In this document: piece by piece, positions 1-7,012 of the stretch
Numbering within the stretch: the stretch's first letter is position 1
Layout of the letters: every line of letters begins with the position of its first letter
DNA from: an uncultured Pseudomonadota bacterium
Lineage (GTDB): Bacteria; Pseudomonadota; Alphaproteobacteria; RF32; CAG-239
Length of the DNA stretch: 9,350 nt
Reading direction: 5' to 3'
Assembly: GCA_902796625.1 (NCBI GenBank)
Contig: CADBPX010000009.1
Span: forward strand, 1 to 9,350
Position numbers and translations under genes: made by a program
Notes under the pieces: generated by a model
Seen by the model: only the letters and a program-made list of their open reading frames with translations
What the model was told of the DNA's origin: nothing
Databases searched by the model: none

Positions 1-2
1 CA

Positions 3-650
3 CACGGCGGCGGACGACGTAATGTATATCATCGGCAGGTGCGACAAAGCGGGGATAAAATTAAGGAAAAACAGATTTTAGATGGTCTGGTAGGAGCTGA
101 GCTGCATCAATATTACAGCAAAGAAGATGAACATATTTTTGTTATAGGTCACGAAAACGGGCACTCGTTGGGACCGGATAGTTCTTATCAGACGGCTCTG
201 GGGATTTATCAGCATATTATTGAAGAACACAAGGCCGATGTTATTTCCGTTGCAATGATGCCGGAGTATGTTAAAGCGGGTATTATTGACGAAGTACAGC
301 TGAAAAAAATTTATACTTCATGGATTGTTCGGAGCCATTTATTGCGAGCTTTTCCGGAAGATCGGGAGGCTCATCGGGTCGCTGATTTGATTGAGCATAA
401 TTATTTGCGTGCCCATGGGGCTATTTCTTTTGATGCAGAACATAAACTGCACATAGATTTTGCTAAGCTTCCGGCTGTTTTGCAACAAATGCTGGCCGAT
501 ATTATTGATGTTCAGCTTTCCAAATCTCCGGAAACGGCAAAGGTTTATGTCGATAAGTGGGGAACATGGGATGAAACATTGGAGTATATTGCGCAATATA
601 AGCGTAAATTAGGTATGCGGCCATATATCGATATTGTGTCGTATTTTTAA
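3..650 (+). CDS. M49-like (dipeptidyl-peptidase III family) zinc metallopeptidase, 3' part only
   Basis: The open frame enters from the left edge, so the N-terminal part is missing. A GTG at 39 could be called as a start, but the frame stays open and protein-like upstream of it (HGGGRRNVYHRQ), so I do not take it as one. Zinc-site motifs are visible: HENGH at 150-164 followed by SLGP, and EEHKAD at 222-239, about 25 residues later, which would supply the Glu ligand. Further on, EAHRVADLIEHNYLRAHGAISFD resembles the C-terminal part of bacterial M49-like proteins. Eukaryotic DPP III has HEXXGH. The bacterial relatives I recall have HEXXH followed by GLGP, as here. The expected role is zinc-dependent peptide hydrolysis, probably cytoplasmic. 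Family-level confidence is good, but the substrate is unknown. The gene ends at a shared terminator facing rpsD. Confidence 0.75.
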   Translation, partial: HGGGRRNVYHRQVRQSGDKIKEKQILDGLVGAELHQYYSKEDEHIFVIGHENGHSLGPDSSYQTALGIYQHIIEEHKADVISVAMMPEYVKAGIIDEVQLKKIYTSWIVRSHLLRAFPEDREAHRVADLIEHNYLRAHGAISFDAEHKLHIDFAKLPAVLQQMLADIIDVQLSKSPETAKVYVDKWGTWDETLEYIAQYKRKLGMRPYIDIVSYF

Positions 651-668
651 TACGCACAAAAGAGCAAC

Positions 669-703
669 AAAAATGCCGATAATTTGTGATTATCGGCATT
701 TTT
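669..703. terminator. Bidirectional intrinsic terminator between the M49-like gene and rpsD
   Basis: The arms at 669-682 (AAAAATGCCGATAA) and 690-703 are perfectly complementary over 14 bp around a 7-nt loop. The GC-containing core is flanked by A5 on one side and T5 on the other, so each strand reads as a hairpin followed by a U run. It lies between two gene ends that face each other (650 and 723), as expected of a terminator serving both. Confidence 0.9.
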
Positions 704-722
704 AATGTTATTCTCGGAACGA

Positions 723-1337
723 TTATCTTGAGTAGTATTCGACCACCAAATTCGGTTCCATAACTGCCGGATAAGGAACATCGTCCAATTTCGGCACAAA
801 TGTGTATTTAGCCGTTAATTTTTTGGTATCAACTTCCAAATAACCAGGGAAGTCACGTGTCTGTGATTCAATGGCAGCTAAAACAATTGCCAATTGCTTT
901 GATTTTTCACGAACTTCAATAACATCACCGGCTTTAACCATATATGACGGAATGTTTACCTTTTTGCCATTAACGGTAACATGACCATGGTTTACAAATT
1001 GACGAGCCGCAAAAACGGTCGGTACAAATTTTGCTTTGTAAACTAAGTTATCTAAGCGAGATTCCAACAAGCCAATCAAGTTTTCAGCGCTATCACCGGT
1101 ACGACGAATAGCTTCAGCATAGTACTTGCTGAATTGTTTTTCGGAAATATTGCCGTAATAAACTTTTAATTTTTGCTTGGCAATTAATTGTTGACCATAG
1201 TCAGAAACTTTTTTTCTTCTTTGACCATGTTGGCCCGGAGCGTATGATCTTTTGTTAAACGGGCTGTTAGCGTCACCCCAAAGATTATCGCCATAGCGAC
1301 GGCTGTTTTTCTTTTTTGCAGCAACAATACTTTTCAT
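723..1337 (-). CDS. rpsD: 30S ribosomal protein S4
   Basis: S4 is a primary 16S rRNA-binding protein that nucleates assembly of the 30S subunit. In the family it also acts in translational fidelity and often represses its own mRNA. The 204-residue product has the N-terminal S4 region (NLWG, APGQHGQRRK, KQKLKVYYGN) and then the S4 RNA-binding fold at about residues 94-156 (RLDNLVYKAKF, ARQFVNHGHVTVNGKKVNIPSY, GDVIEVREKSK). There are no zinc-binding cysteines. I chose the ATG at 1337 because AAAAGGA lies 7 nt upstream and because the protein then begins at the usual place relative to NLWG. The frame stays open to an ATG at 1391, but that 18-residue extension (MPRNYRDNNVNNKEKDKL) is unlike family N-termini. 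The gene appears monocistronic, with its own promoter and terminator. Confidence 0.97.
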   Translation of the reverse strand: MKSIVAAKKKNSRRYGDNLWGDANSPFNKRSYAPGQHGQRRKKVSDYGQQLIAKQKLKVYYGNISEKQFSKYYAEAIRRTGDSAENLIGLLESRLDNLVYKAKFVPTVFAARQFVNHGHVTVNGKKVNIPSYMVKAGDVIEVREKSKQLAIVLAAIESQTRDFPGYLEVDTKKLTAKYTFVPKLDDVPYPAVMEPNLVVEYYSR

Positions 1338-1403
1338 TAATTTATCCTTTTCTTTGTTATTAACATTATTGTCCCGATAGTTCCGCGGCATAAACCGGAA
1401 ACG

Positions 1404-1450
1404 AGATTGCGCCGAAATCAGTTCGCAACAATCTACCTTCTCGGAAGTAG
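1404..1450 (-). promoter_or_regulatory. Structured 5' leader of rpsD, possible S4 autoregulatory RNA
   Basis: On the minus strand two hairpins can form in the roughly 110-nt leader. One joins CTAC-TTC to GAA-G-GTAG around a CGA loop (1450-1433, one bulged G). The other joins AGATTG to CAATCT, with an inner CGAA/TTCG helix and a pentaloop (1434-1404). They share two bases, so they could be mutually exclusive. S4 represses its own synthesis through mRNA structures in other bacteria. That this leader does the same is inference. No match to a named leader family was recognised. Confidence 0.4.
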
Positions 1451-1454
1451 GGGT

Positions 1455-1483
1455 AATCTACACCGATTAATTTAAATTTTCAA
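1455..1483 (-). promoter_or_regulatory. Sigma70-type promoter of rpsD
   Basis: Reading the minus strand, TTGAAA (1483-1478) is followed by a 17-bp AT-rich spacer and TAGATT (1460-1455), the best -35/-10 pair in the divergent 221-bp spacer between rpsD and the TPR gene. The predicted transcript begins just before the leader hairpins, about 110 nt ahead of the rpsD ATG. The rest of the spacer (1484-1558) has no convincing promoter for the rightward gene: TATATA-like bases near 1540 lack a well-placed -35. Confidence 0.65.
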
Positions 1484-1558
1484 GTAAAAAAACAGGAAAT
1501 TTGCGAAATAAAGATGGATTTTGTCGTAAATGCGGTTAATATATAGCAAGAGGTTGAG

Positions 1559-3304
1559 ATGTCTTACGAAATAATGTTTAACAAAGCAGTGGAACTGCAG
1601 CAAAACGGCGCCTTAAATGAAGCCGAGCAAATATATCGGCAAATTTTGGAAACCGCGCCGGAGAATGTTAATGTAATAAATATGTTGGGGTTAATTGCGC
1701 AAGAAAAAGGACTGCATGCCGAGGCTGTCAGCTATTTTTATAAAGCAGTTACCTATGCACCGCAACATTTTCCGCTGTTTTTTAATTTAGGTGTTTCGTT
1801 GGGGGCATTGGGACGATTCGTCGAAGCTGCCGAAGCGTATCAGCGCGTTTTAAAACTTAAACCGGATTTGGTTGAGGCTTATATTGGTTTGGGAAATGTT
1901 TATTGGCAGGATAATAAAATTGAATTGGCGCGAGAGGCTTACGAAAAATCCTTGACCGTCGAAGAAGACAATGTTGTTGCCCAAACTAATTTGGCTGAGA
2001 TAAAAGGCGATGAAGAAGCCTTAAAAAAGCTGGCCGCTAAAAATCCGCAAGCGTTGTATTATTTGGGGCGTCGCGCAATAGCAAGGAAGGATTATGCTGC
2101 GGCATTGGATTTTTTGCAAAAGGCCGATACAAAAATAGAATCTGCCGAGGTAAAATTATTGTTGGGTGAAATGCTTTTGGTTTCTCGTCAGACAGATGCG
2201 GCCTTAACAACTTTTTATCAGGCCTATCAGTTGGAGCCGCATAATGCACATATTATAACCCATATTGCCGATATCGAAGCAGATAATGGCAATTTAGGTG
2301 AGGCAGAAAAACTTTATCGCCGCGCTATTGAGGTTGATGCACAAAACTTGTCGGCACATGCAAATTTAGCTAATTTGCTTTGTCGTAAAAAAAGAACGGT
2401 CGAAGCGTTGGAAGAATATCGTCAAGCCGTATTGATTGCGCCGGAAACTCCGGAATTAAGCTATAATTTAGCCTTAATTCTTAAAAGTTTGGAAGAATAT
2501 GAGCAGGCCTTAGATTTAATGTTTCATGCTTATTACTTGGATACAAATCATCAGGATTGGAGCTTGAATTTGGCAGAAACACTGATCCTTTATCATGAAA
2601 AAGAGCCACAAAAAGCTATAAAAATTGTGGAAAATTGGTATGAAAAAATGCCACAGAATGTTGTCGTGCAACATCTGAAAGCGGTTTTAAACGGGCAAAA
2701 CAGTCCGGTGCAAAATCAATATAATGAGATTTTATTTAATAATTTTGCTCCGACATATGAACAAACCTTAAGGGATATTGGTTATGCTGTTGTTGATAAA
2801 ATATGTGAGCTTTACGCTCCGTTAAGCGGAAAAATTCTGGATTTGGGTTGCGGAACCGGTTTGGCCGCTGATAAGTTAAAAAATAATCAGAACAGCTTTA
2901 TCGGGATTGATTTAGCTGAAGAAATGCTGCAAATTGCTAAGTCTAAAGGTTTGTACGAGCAACTGATTCATGGTAATTTTATGGATTATTTACGGCAAAA
3001 TAAAATTGATGCAGATTTAATTTTAGCGGCTGATGTTTTTTGTTATTTTGCAGAAATTGAGCCGATTATTCGGTTGTGTCAGGGCAAAAATTTGCTGTTC
3101 TCGATTGAAAGTAATCCGACAATAGAAAAGTATTATCTGCAGGCTAACGGACGTTATCAACATAATCCGCAATATGTTCGGCAAGAATTGCTTGCGGCCG
3201 GATATGATGATGTTGCGGCGACGGAGATGACTCTGCGTTATGAAAACGGTAAACCGGTGTGCGGCGTGTTGTTTTCAGCTAAAGTAGGCAATCAGAAACG
3301 ATGA
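1559..3304 (+). CDS. TPR-repeat protein with C-terminal class I SAM-dependent methyltransferase domain
   Basis: The 581-residue product has two parts. Residues 1 to about 370 are tandem tetratricopeptide repeats (roughly nine or ten, with signatures such as NLGVSLGALGRFVEAAEAYQ and AEKLYRRAIEVD), which usually bind protein partners. From about residue 385 a methyltransferase domain begins (FNNFAPTYEQTLRDIGY), with the SAM-binding motif ILDLGCGTG near residues 426-434, FIGIDLAEEM carrying the acidic ribose-binding residue, and LILAADVFCYF. This layout fits the predicted TPR-linked methyltransferases grouped as COG4976. The methyl acceptor is unknown. No signal peptide is seen, so it is probably cytoplasmic. 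AGAGG lies 6 nt upstream of the ATG. The last 13 bp overlap the end of the convergent M50-like gene, and there is no terminator between them. Confidence 0.88.
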   Translation: MSYEIMFNKAVELQQNGALNEAEQIYRQILETAPENVNVINMLGLIAQEKGLHAEAVSYFYKAVTYAPQHFPLFFNLGVSLGALGRFVEAAEAYQRVLKLKPDLVEAYIGLGNVYWQDNKIELAREAYEKSLTVEEDNVVAQTNLAEIKGDEEALKKLAAKNPQALYYLGRRAIARKDYAAALDFLQKADTKIESAEVKLLLGEMLLVSRQTDAALTTFYQAYQLEPHNAHIITHIADIEADNGNLGEAEKLYRRAIEVDAQNLSAHANLANLLCRKKRTVEALEEYRQAVLIAPETPELSYNLALILKSLEEYEQALDLMFHAYYLDTNHQDWSLNLAETLILYHEKEPQKAIKIVENWYEKMPQNVVVQHLKAVLNGQNSPVQNQYNEILFNNFAPTYEQTLRDIGYAVVDKICELYAPLSGKILDLGCGTGLAADKLKNNQNSFIGIDLAEEMLQIAKSKGLYEQLIHGNFMDYLRQNKIDADLILAADVFCYFAEIEPIIRLCQGKNLLFSIESNPTIEKYYLQANGRYQHNPQYVRQELLAAGYDDVAATEMTLRYENGKPVCGVLFSAKVGNQKR

Positions 3305-3858
3305 TTTAAGAACAGAACCACAAACAGGAAAAGACATAAATAGAGGATAATGCCGAGTACAGAACGGCGCGCAATGCGGAAGTCTGCCGGAGAGGGGATG
3401 GAATTTTCTATTAAGATGGTTTGCAGTAAAATATAGAGTAAGTATCCCCAAATGGTGATACTAGTAACTTGCAAAAACATTTTATCTAAATAGTAAGCAA
3501 TTACCAATAATAAAAGCGGAGCAAGTGCTGAAGGAACGACGTTATAAAATTTTATATTACGAAAACCGACACTTCCCATAACATAACCATCGCCGACTTT
3601 TTTGGGAAACAGGCAAAATGTTGTCGGTTTGGCATATAAAAGTAAGCCAACCGTAAAATGCATCAATTCGTGGAAAAAAGTGCCGGGAATGTTGGTGATT
3701 GCCGCCAGAAACATACTGCGATAGGTTAAGTGCCGCAAGTATGACAGCATAACAACCAGCAATATCAGCAGAAAACGGCTGGACATAACAATTTGCAGGA
3801 ATTCGTGGGAGTTCAGGTATTGCCACATATGTGTAAAAATCCAAGCAATATTATTCAT
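3292..3858 (-). CDS. M50-like membrane zinc metalloprotease (HELMH)
   Basis: This is a 188-residue, strongly hydrophobic protein with about four or five membrane segments. HELMH at residues 63-67 is a zinc-binding HEXXH placed at the start of a hydrophobic segment, and SIPSPADF (residues 153-160) near the C-terminal membrane helix offers Asp159 as a likely third ligand. Both features are typical of site-2-protease-like M50 relatives. The family cuts peptide bonds in or near the membrane, but the substrate here is unknown and proteolysis is unproven. A TTG at 3870 could extend it by four codons, but I chose the ATG at 3858, which has AGGA 5 nt upstream inside the last codons of the TetR gene. 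The 8-nt overlap with that gene suggests translational coupling. Its 3' end overlaps the convergent TPR-methyltransferase gene. Confidence 0.8.
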   Translation of the reverse strand: MNNIAWIFTHMWQYLNSHEFLQIVMSSRFLLILLVVMLSYLRHLTYRSMFLAAITNIPGTFFHELMHFTVGLLLYAKPTTFCLFPKKVGDGYVMGSVGFRNIKFYNVVPSALAPLLLLVIAYYLDKMFLQVTSITIWGYLLYILLQTILIENSIPSPADFRIARRSVLGIILYLCLFLFVVLFLNHRF

Positions 3859-4459
3859 CTTTTTCCTCAAGAACGGTTAATCCGGCCAAATACGTATTAA
3901 TCATTATTTGGCAGATAGTACGGCGGTTAATTTTGGAAAACGAATCGAGAATGTCTTTGGTTAATAAAGAACTTAAGGCAAAAAGGGTCAGCCACAGAAC
4001 CTGGGAAGATAAAAGGCGTTCCGGACGCTCCATATTCGGTACGGCCTGACGTAAAATATTGTCAATCAGGCTGATGATTTTGACAACCCGGCGCAGATAG
4101 AAATAAGAATATTGCCGGCCGTTATTACGCAAATGAAAGCTGTAAAGCATAAACCACAAATTTTTATTTTCCAGTACAAACTCAACAAATGTATCTAAAA
4201 ACAGGTTCAAATCAGCAAAGGCATCGCCGGTTAATTCTACCTTATCAAGGTGGTTAGCCAACTCATCGAGAGTCATATAGTTTTGAATAACAATAAAGTT
4301 ATCCATATTGGAAAATTGGTTATAAATAGCACCGACCGAGCAGCCCGAGGCTTCGGATAATTTGCGTGCAGTCAAGGCTTCCGTGCCGTTTTCACTAACC
4401 ATTTTACGGCCGATATTCAATAATAAGTTTTGAATATTATCTTTTTCTGTCTGTACCAT
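3851..4459 (-). CDS. TetR/AcrR-family transcriptional regulator
   Basis: The 202-residue length and the N-terminal helix-turn-helix (ALTARKLSEASGCSVGAIYNQF, residues 28-49) are characteristic of TetR-family regulators, usually ligand-responsive repressors. The C-terminal ligand domain (from about residue 60) is not recognisable as a subfamily and has several hydrophobic helices, such as LWFMLYSFH and LWLTLFALSSLL. The ATG at 4459 is the only usable start, because a stop lies seven codons upstream in frame. It lacks a good ribosome-binding site: the nearest AAGG is 13 nt away, so translation may be weak or depend on other features. It is co-transcribed with the following M50-like gene and divergent from the secreted-protein/Mur-ligase operon across 100 bp. 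Control of both is likely but inferred. Confidence 0.88.
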   Translation of the reverse strand: MVQTEKDNIQNLLLNIGRKMVSENGTEALTARKLSEASGCSVGAIYNQFSNMDNFIVIQNYMTLDELANHLDKVELTGDAFADLNLFLDTFVEFVLENKNLWFMLYSFHLRNNGRQYSYFYLRRVVKIISLIDNILRQAVPNMERPERLLSSQVLWLTLFALSSLLTKDILDSFSKINRRTICQIMINTYLAGLTVLEEKDE

Positions 4460-4559
4460 ATACGTATGATAACCTTAATAAAATATTTGCAATTTTCTAC
4501 TAAAATAACTCAGAATATAAAGGTATTCAATTTTTTTTTCAGGTTATAAGGAAAAATTT
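4460..4559. promoter_or_regulatory. Divergent control region between tetR-type gene and murein operon
   Basis: These 100 bp hold the 5' signals of both operons. A palindrome ATACGTAT abuts the tetR ATG (4459-4466 region). ATAACCT (4469-4475) and AGGTTAT (4541-4547) form an inverted pair, so the same AGGTTAT lies just upstream of each start codon. These are possible operator half-sites, but they are short enough to be chance. For the rightward operon, TATAAA at 4516-4521 is a candidate -10 with a poor -35 (TTTCTA, 16-bp spacing). The ribosome-binding site AAGGA lies about 7 nt before the ATG at 4560. Confidence 0.45.
4502..4530 (-). promoter_or_regulatory. Candidate promoter for the tetR-type/M50-like operon
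   Basis: On the minus strand TTGAAT (4530-4525) is separated by 17 bp from TATTTT (4507-4502). Each hexamer matches four of six consensus bases. It would give a leader of about 35 nt before the tetR ATG. The region is very AT-rich, so chance matches are common. Confidence 0.35.
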
Positions 4560-5639
4560 ATGATTAAAATATTTGCCTCTTTATTCGCGGTGCTTTTTTT
4601 AGGTAAATTTGCCTATGCTCAGTTGGATTTTTTGGCTGAAGATGAAGCAAAATCACCGGAACAATCACAACAGCAGGAAAATGTTTTGGACAGTTATATC
4701 CAAGATTTGGAAGAAGCGGCTAAAGCTCAGGCTGATGCGCGCAAAATGTTATACGAAAAACCGAAAATTTTACAAACCGTGGAGGAAAAAGAAAATATTG
4801 CCAGAAAGCATGATGAAAAAATTGAACGTTTACGGGAAAAGTATGGTTTTGGAACCAAAGTTGCTGCAGAAGAAAAAATTAACGAAAATAAATCGGCAAC
4901 GGTTATAAGTGAAGATAATGCGAATCCTACAGATAAACAAGTGGATAATAAGCCAAAAGACCAACAACCGGCAGTTGTTGAAGCTCAAGCCACTGCCGAT
5001 AAGCAATCAGTTGAGGAAAATCAGACTGATGTTGCCGAAAATACAGCACTTCAGGCAATGGATGCGGCGCCGTTCGGTTTGTATTGGGGCGCATCAGCTG
5101 ATGATTTGCAAAAAAACGGTACTAGCTTGGAAAAAGTGCAAGATAAAGAATTTGAAAATGTCTATCTGATTAAAAATGCCGTACAGAAACAACAAACTTT
5201 TACTTATATTTTGGGGCGCTTCGGTCAAAGTAATCGACTGTGGAACATATATGCCGAAAGTTCTAAAATGGAAGATGATGCCAAAGCTACAAAGGTTTTA
5301 GAGCTTTATCATAAATATTATAATGCATTGGCACGTAAATACGGTAATGCTAAGGAAATATTTAAGCCGTATGTTGTGGAAGAAACCGCAAAAGATGATG
5401 AGGAGAAAGAAAAGGTTGTCAAGAAAACGAATCCAATGGGAGGCAATAACTTTTTGCAAGAATTGCAAGAGGAAAAGGCAATTCTTTATGCAACGTTCGG
5501 TGATGGAAAAATAGCGGCAAATCTTAGTGTTAATGTCGATAAAGAAGGTTTGAGCTATATCGCTGTTGATTACAGAAATTTACCGTTGATACAAAAAGAA
5601 AAACAAGAGGTATTTGAACAAATTTTAGATGATCTTTAA
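4560..5639 (+). CDS. Secreted lysine/glutamate-rich protein of unknown function
   Basis: The 359-residue product starts with a clear signal peptide (MIKIFASLFAVLFLGKFAYA, likely cut after AYA at residue 20), so it is probably periplasmic. Residues 21 to about 165 are highly charged and low in complexity (many E, K, Q, A, D) and may form coiled coil or a disordered spacer. A compact conserved-looking domain starts at about residue 170 with PFGLYWGAS and runs to the end. Its YILGRFGQSNRLWNIY and YYNALARKYGNAKE segments look like a small mixed alpha/beta fold, interrupted by an acidic/basic insert near residues 280-295. I do not recognise the family. It is the first gene of a tight operon: its stop codon overlaps the ribosome-binding site of the Mur ligase gene, with a 9-nt gap. 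A role in the cell envelope is inferred from secretion and neighbours. Confidence 0.8.
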   Translation: MIKIFASLFAVLFLGKFAYAQLDFLAEDEAKSPEQSQQQENVLDSYIQDLEEAAKAQADARKMLYEKPKILQTVEEKENIARKHDEKIERLREKYGFGTKVAAEEKINENKSATVISEDNANPTDKQVDNKPKDQQPAVVEAQATADKQSVEENQTDVAENTALQAMDAAPFGLYWGASADDLQKNGTSLEKVQDKEFENVYLIKNAVQKQQTFTYILGRFGQSNRLWNIYAESSKMEDDAKATKVLELYHKYYNALARKYGNAKEIFKPYVVEETAKDDEEKEKVVKKTNPMGGNNFLQELQEEKAILYATFGDGKIAANLSVNVDKEGLSYIAVDYRNLPLIQKEKQEVFEQILDDL

Positions 5640-5648
5640 GGAACAGTC

Positions 5649-7010
5649 ATGAAGAAAGTGAGTTTTTGCGGTATTTCCGGCAGTGGAATGAGCGCATTGG
5701 CACAGGTGCTTAAATATAAAGGATATGAGGTGTGCGGTTCAGACCGCAATTTTGACTTAGGGCGCGATACGGCAACACGTCAGGCTTTGGAAAACATCGG
5801 TATTAAAATATTTCCGCAAGACGGCTCGGCAATCAGTAAAGATTTAGACTTTTTGTGTGCATCTACGGCGGTGGAGGATACAATTGCCGATATTAAGGCG
5901 GCAAAAGATTTAGGGATTCCGCTGAAAACACGGCCGGAACTTTTGGCTGAGATTTTTCATAGTTATAAATATGGTATTGCCGTAGGGGGAACCAGCGGCA
6001 AAACAACAACAACGGCAATGATCGGATATGCTTTGGATAAACTGGGGTATGAGCCGTGCATGATTAACGGCGGTTTATTGTGCGATTATGCCAACCGGGC
6101 AGGTATTCCGAATGTGATTTGTCACAATGGAGAGATTTGTGTTGTGGAAGCTGATGAGAGTAACGGCAGTATAGATCTGTACAATCCTTATGTTTCGGTT
6201 ATTAATAATATCGCCGCAGATCATAAAAGTTTAGACGAGCTGACCGAGTTGTTTCAACATTTCGCCGAGCGGACAAGACATCAGGTAGTGATTAATGCTG
6301 ATTACGAATTATGTCGCAAAATTAAATGCAACCACGCTGTTTATTTTTCCTTGTCTGATCCGCAGGCAGATTTTTATGCTACAGATATAAAACCGTTGCC
6401 ACATGGTACGGAATATGTATTCCGCGGACAAAAGTATACGCTAAAATTAATCGGTGCGTTTAATGTGGCTAATGCGTTAGCCGCAGTTGCAGTGTGTGTC
6501 GGTATGGGAATTGATGCCCATAAAGTGGCGGAAGTTTTACAGAATTTCAGCGGCACCAAAAGACGTTTGGAAGTTATCGGCAGTTGTCATGAAATTACGG
6601 TAATTGATGATTTTGCCCATAATCCGGATAAAGTTCGCGCCTCAATTTCGGCTTTGCGCCAGTATAATGGACGTCTGGTCGTGATGTTTCAGCCGCACGG
6701 ATTTGCACCGATGCGAATGATGGGGAAAGAAATTATGCAAGTGTTTGCCGATTATATGCAAAAAGAAGATATTTTGGTTATGCCGGAAATTTTCTTTGTC
6801 GGTGGTACGGTAAATAAAGATATATCGTCAAAAGATTTGATTGAATATGCTAAATCTATCGGTAAGGAAAAGGCTTTCTTTTTTACCGATAAAACGACGG
6901 CTGCTGATTTTATGCTTAAGCAAGCACAAAAAGGGGATCGAATCGTGATTATGGGCGCACGCGATAATACGTTGACGGATCTGTGTTATTCAATTTTGGA
7001 AAGGTTATAG
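5649..7010 (+). CDS. MurC/Mpl-type Mur ligase (UDP-N-acetylmuramate:amino acid or peptide ligase)
   Basis: This 453-residue enzyme belongs to the ATP-dependent Mur ligases, which join L-Ala (MurC) or a recycled murein peptide (Mpl) to UDP-MurNAc. Visible landmarks are the N-terminal UDP-MurNAc domain (CGISGSGMSALA, residues 7-18; GSDR), the P-loop GGTSGKTTTT (residues 113-122), EADESNGS and NNIAADH in the central domain, GAFNVANALAA, then RRLEVIG, IDDFAHNPDKV and FQPHGFAP in the C-terminal domain. The length is closer to Mpl (about 457 in E. coli) than to MurC (about 490). The usual His of GTHGKTT is Ser here, and FAHNPD replaces AHHPT. The next-door LD-carboxypeptidase favours a peptide-recycling (Mpl-like) role, but MurC activity cannot be excluded from sequence alone. 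AAGGA lies 6 nt before the ATG. Confidence 0.88.
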   Translation: MKKVSFCGISGSGMSALAQVLKYKGYEVCGSDRNFDLGRDTATRQALENIGIKIFPQDGSAISKDLDFLCASTAVEDTIADIKAAKDLGIPLKTRPELLAEIFHSYKYGIAVGGTSGKTTTTAMIGYALDKLGYEPCMINGGLLCDYANRAGIPNVICHNGEICVVEADESNGSIDLYNPYVSVINNIAADHKSLDELTELFQHFAERTRHQVVINADYELCRKIKCNHAVYFSLSDPQADFYATDIKPLPHGTEYVFRGQKYTLKLIGAFNVANALAAVAVCVGMGIDAHKVAEVLQNFSGTKRRLEVIGSCHEITVIDDFAHNPDKVRASISALRQYNGRLVVMFQPHGFAPMRMMGKEIMQVFADYMQKEDILVMPEIFFVGGTVNKDISSKDLIEYAKSIGKEKAFFFTDKTTAADFMLKQAQKGDRIVIMGARDNTLTDLCYSILERL

Positions 7011-7012
7011 TA

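Noticed and set aside
339..699. Two minus-strand open frames over the M49-like gene end
   Set aside because: One lies wholly within the M49-like gene and the other spans its 3' end and the terminator hairpin. Neither has protein-like features.
1338..1391. N-terminally extended S4 starting at the ATG at 1391
   Set aside because: The extension is unlike S4 N-termini, whereas the ATG at 1337 has a well-placed AAAAGGA and gives the family length.
3557..3844. Minus-strand open frame inside the HELMH protease gene
   Set aside because: It lies in another frame of a gene with a clear zinc motif and membrane helices, and its own product has no recognisable features.
4609..5514. Three plus-strand open frames inside the secreted-protein gene
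   Set aside because: Their Lys/Arg-rich, low-complexity products come from reading the A-rich gene in another frame. The main frame has the signal peptide, ribosome-binding site and domain.
6983..7012. Ten-residue N-terminal extension of the LD-carboxypeptidase
   Set aside because: It would overlap the Mur ligase gene by 28 nt, and the ATG at 7013 has a good ribosome-binding site and the family's usual first residues.
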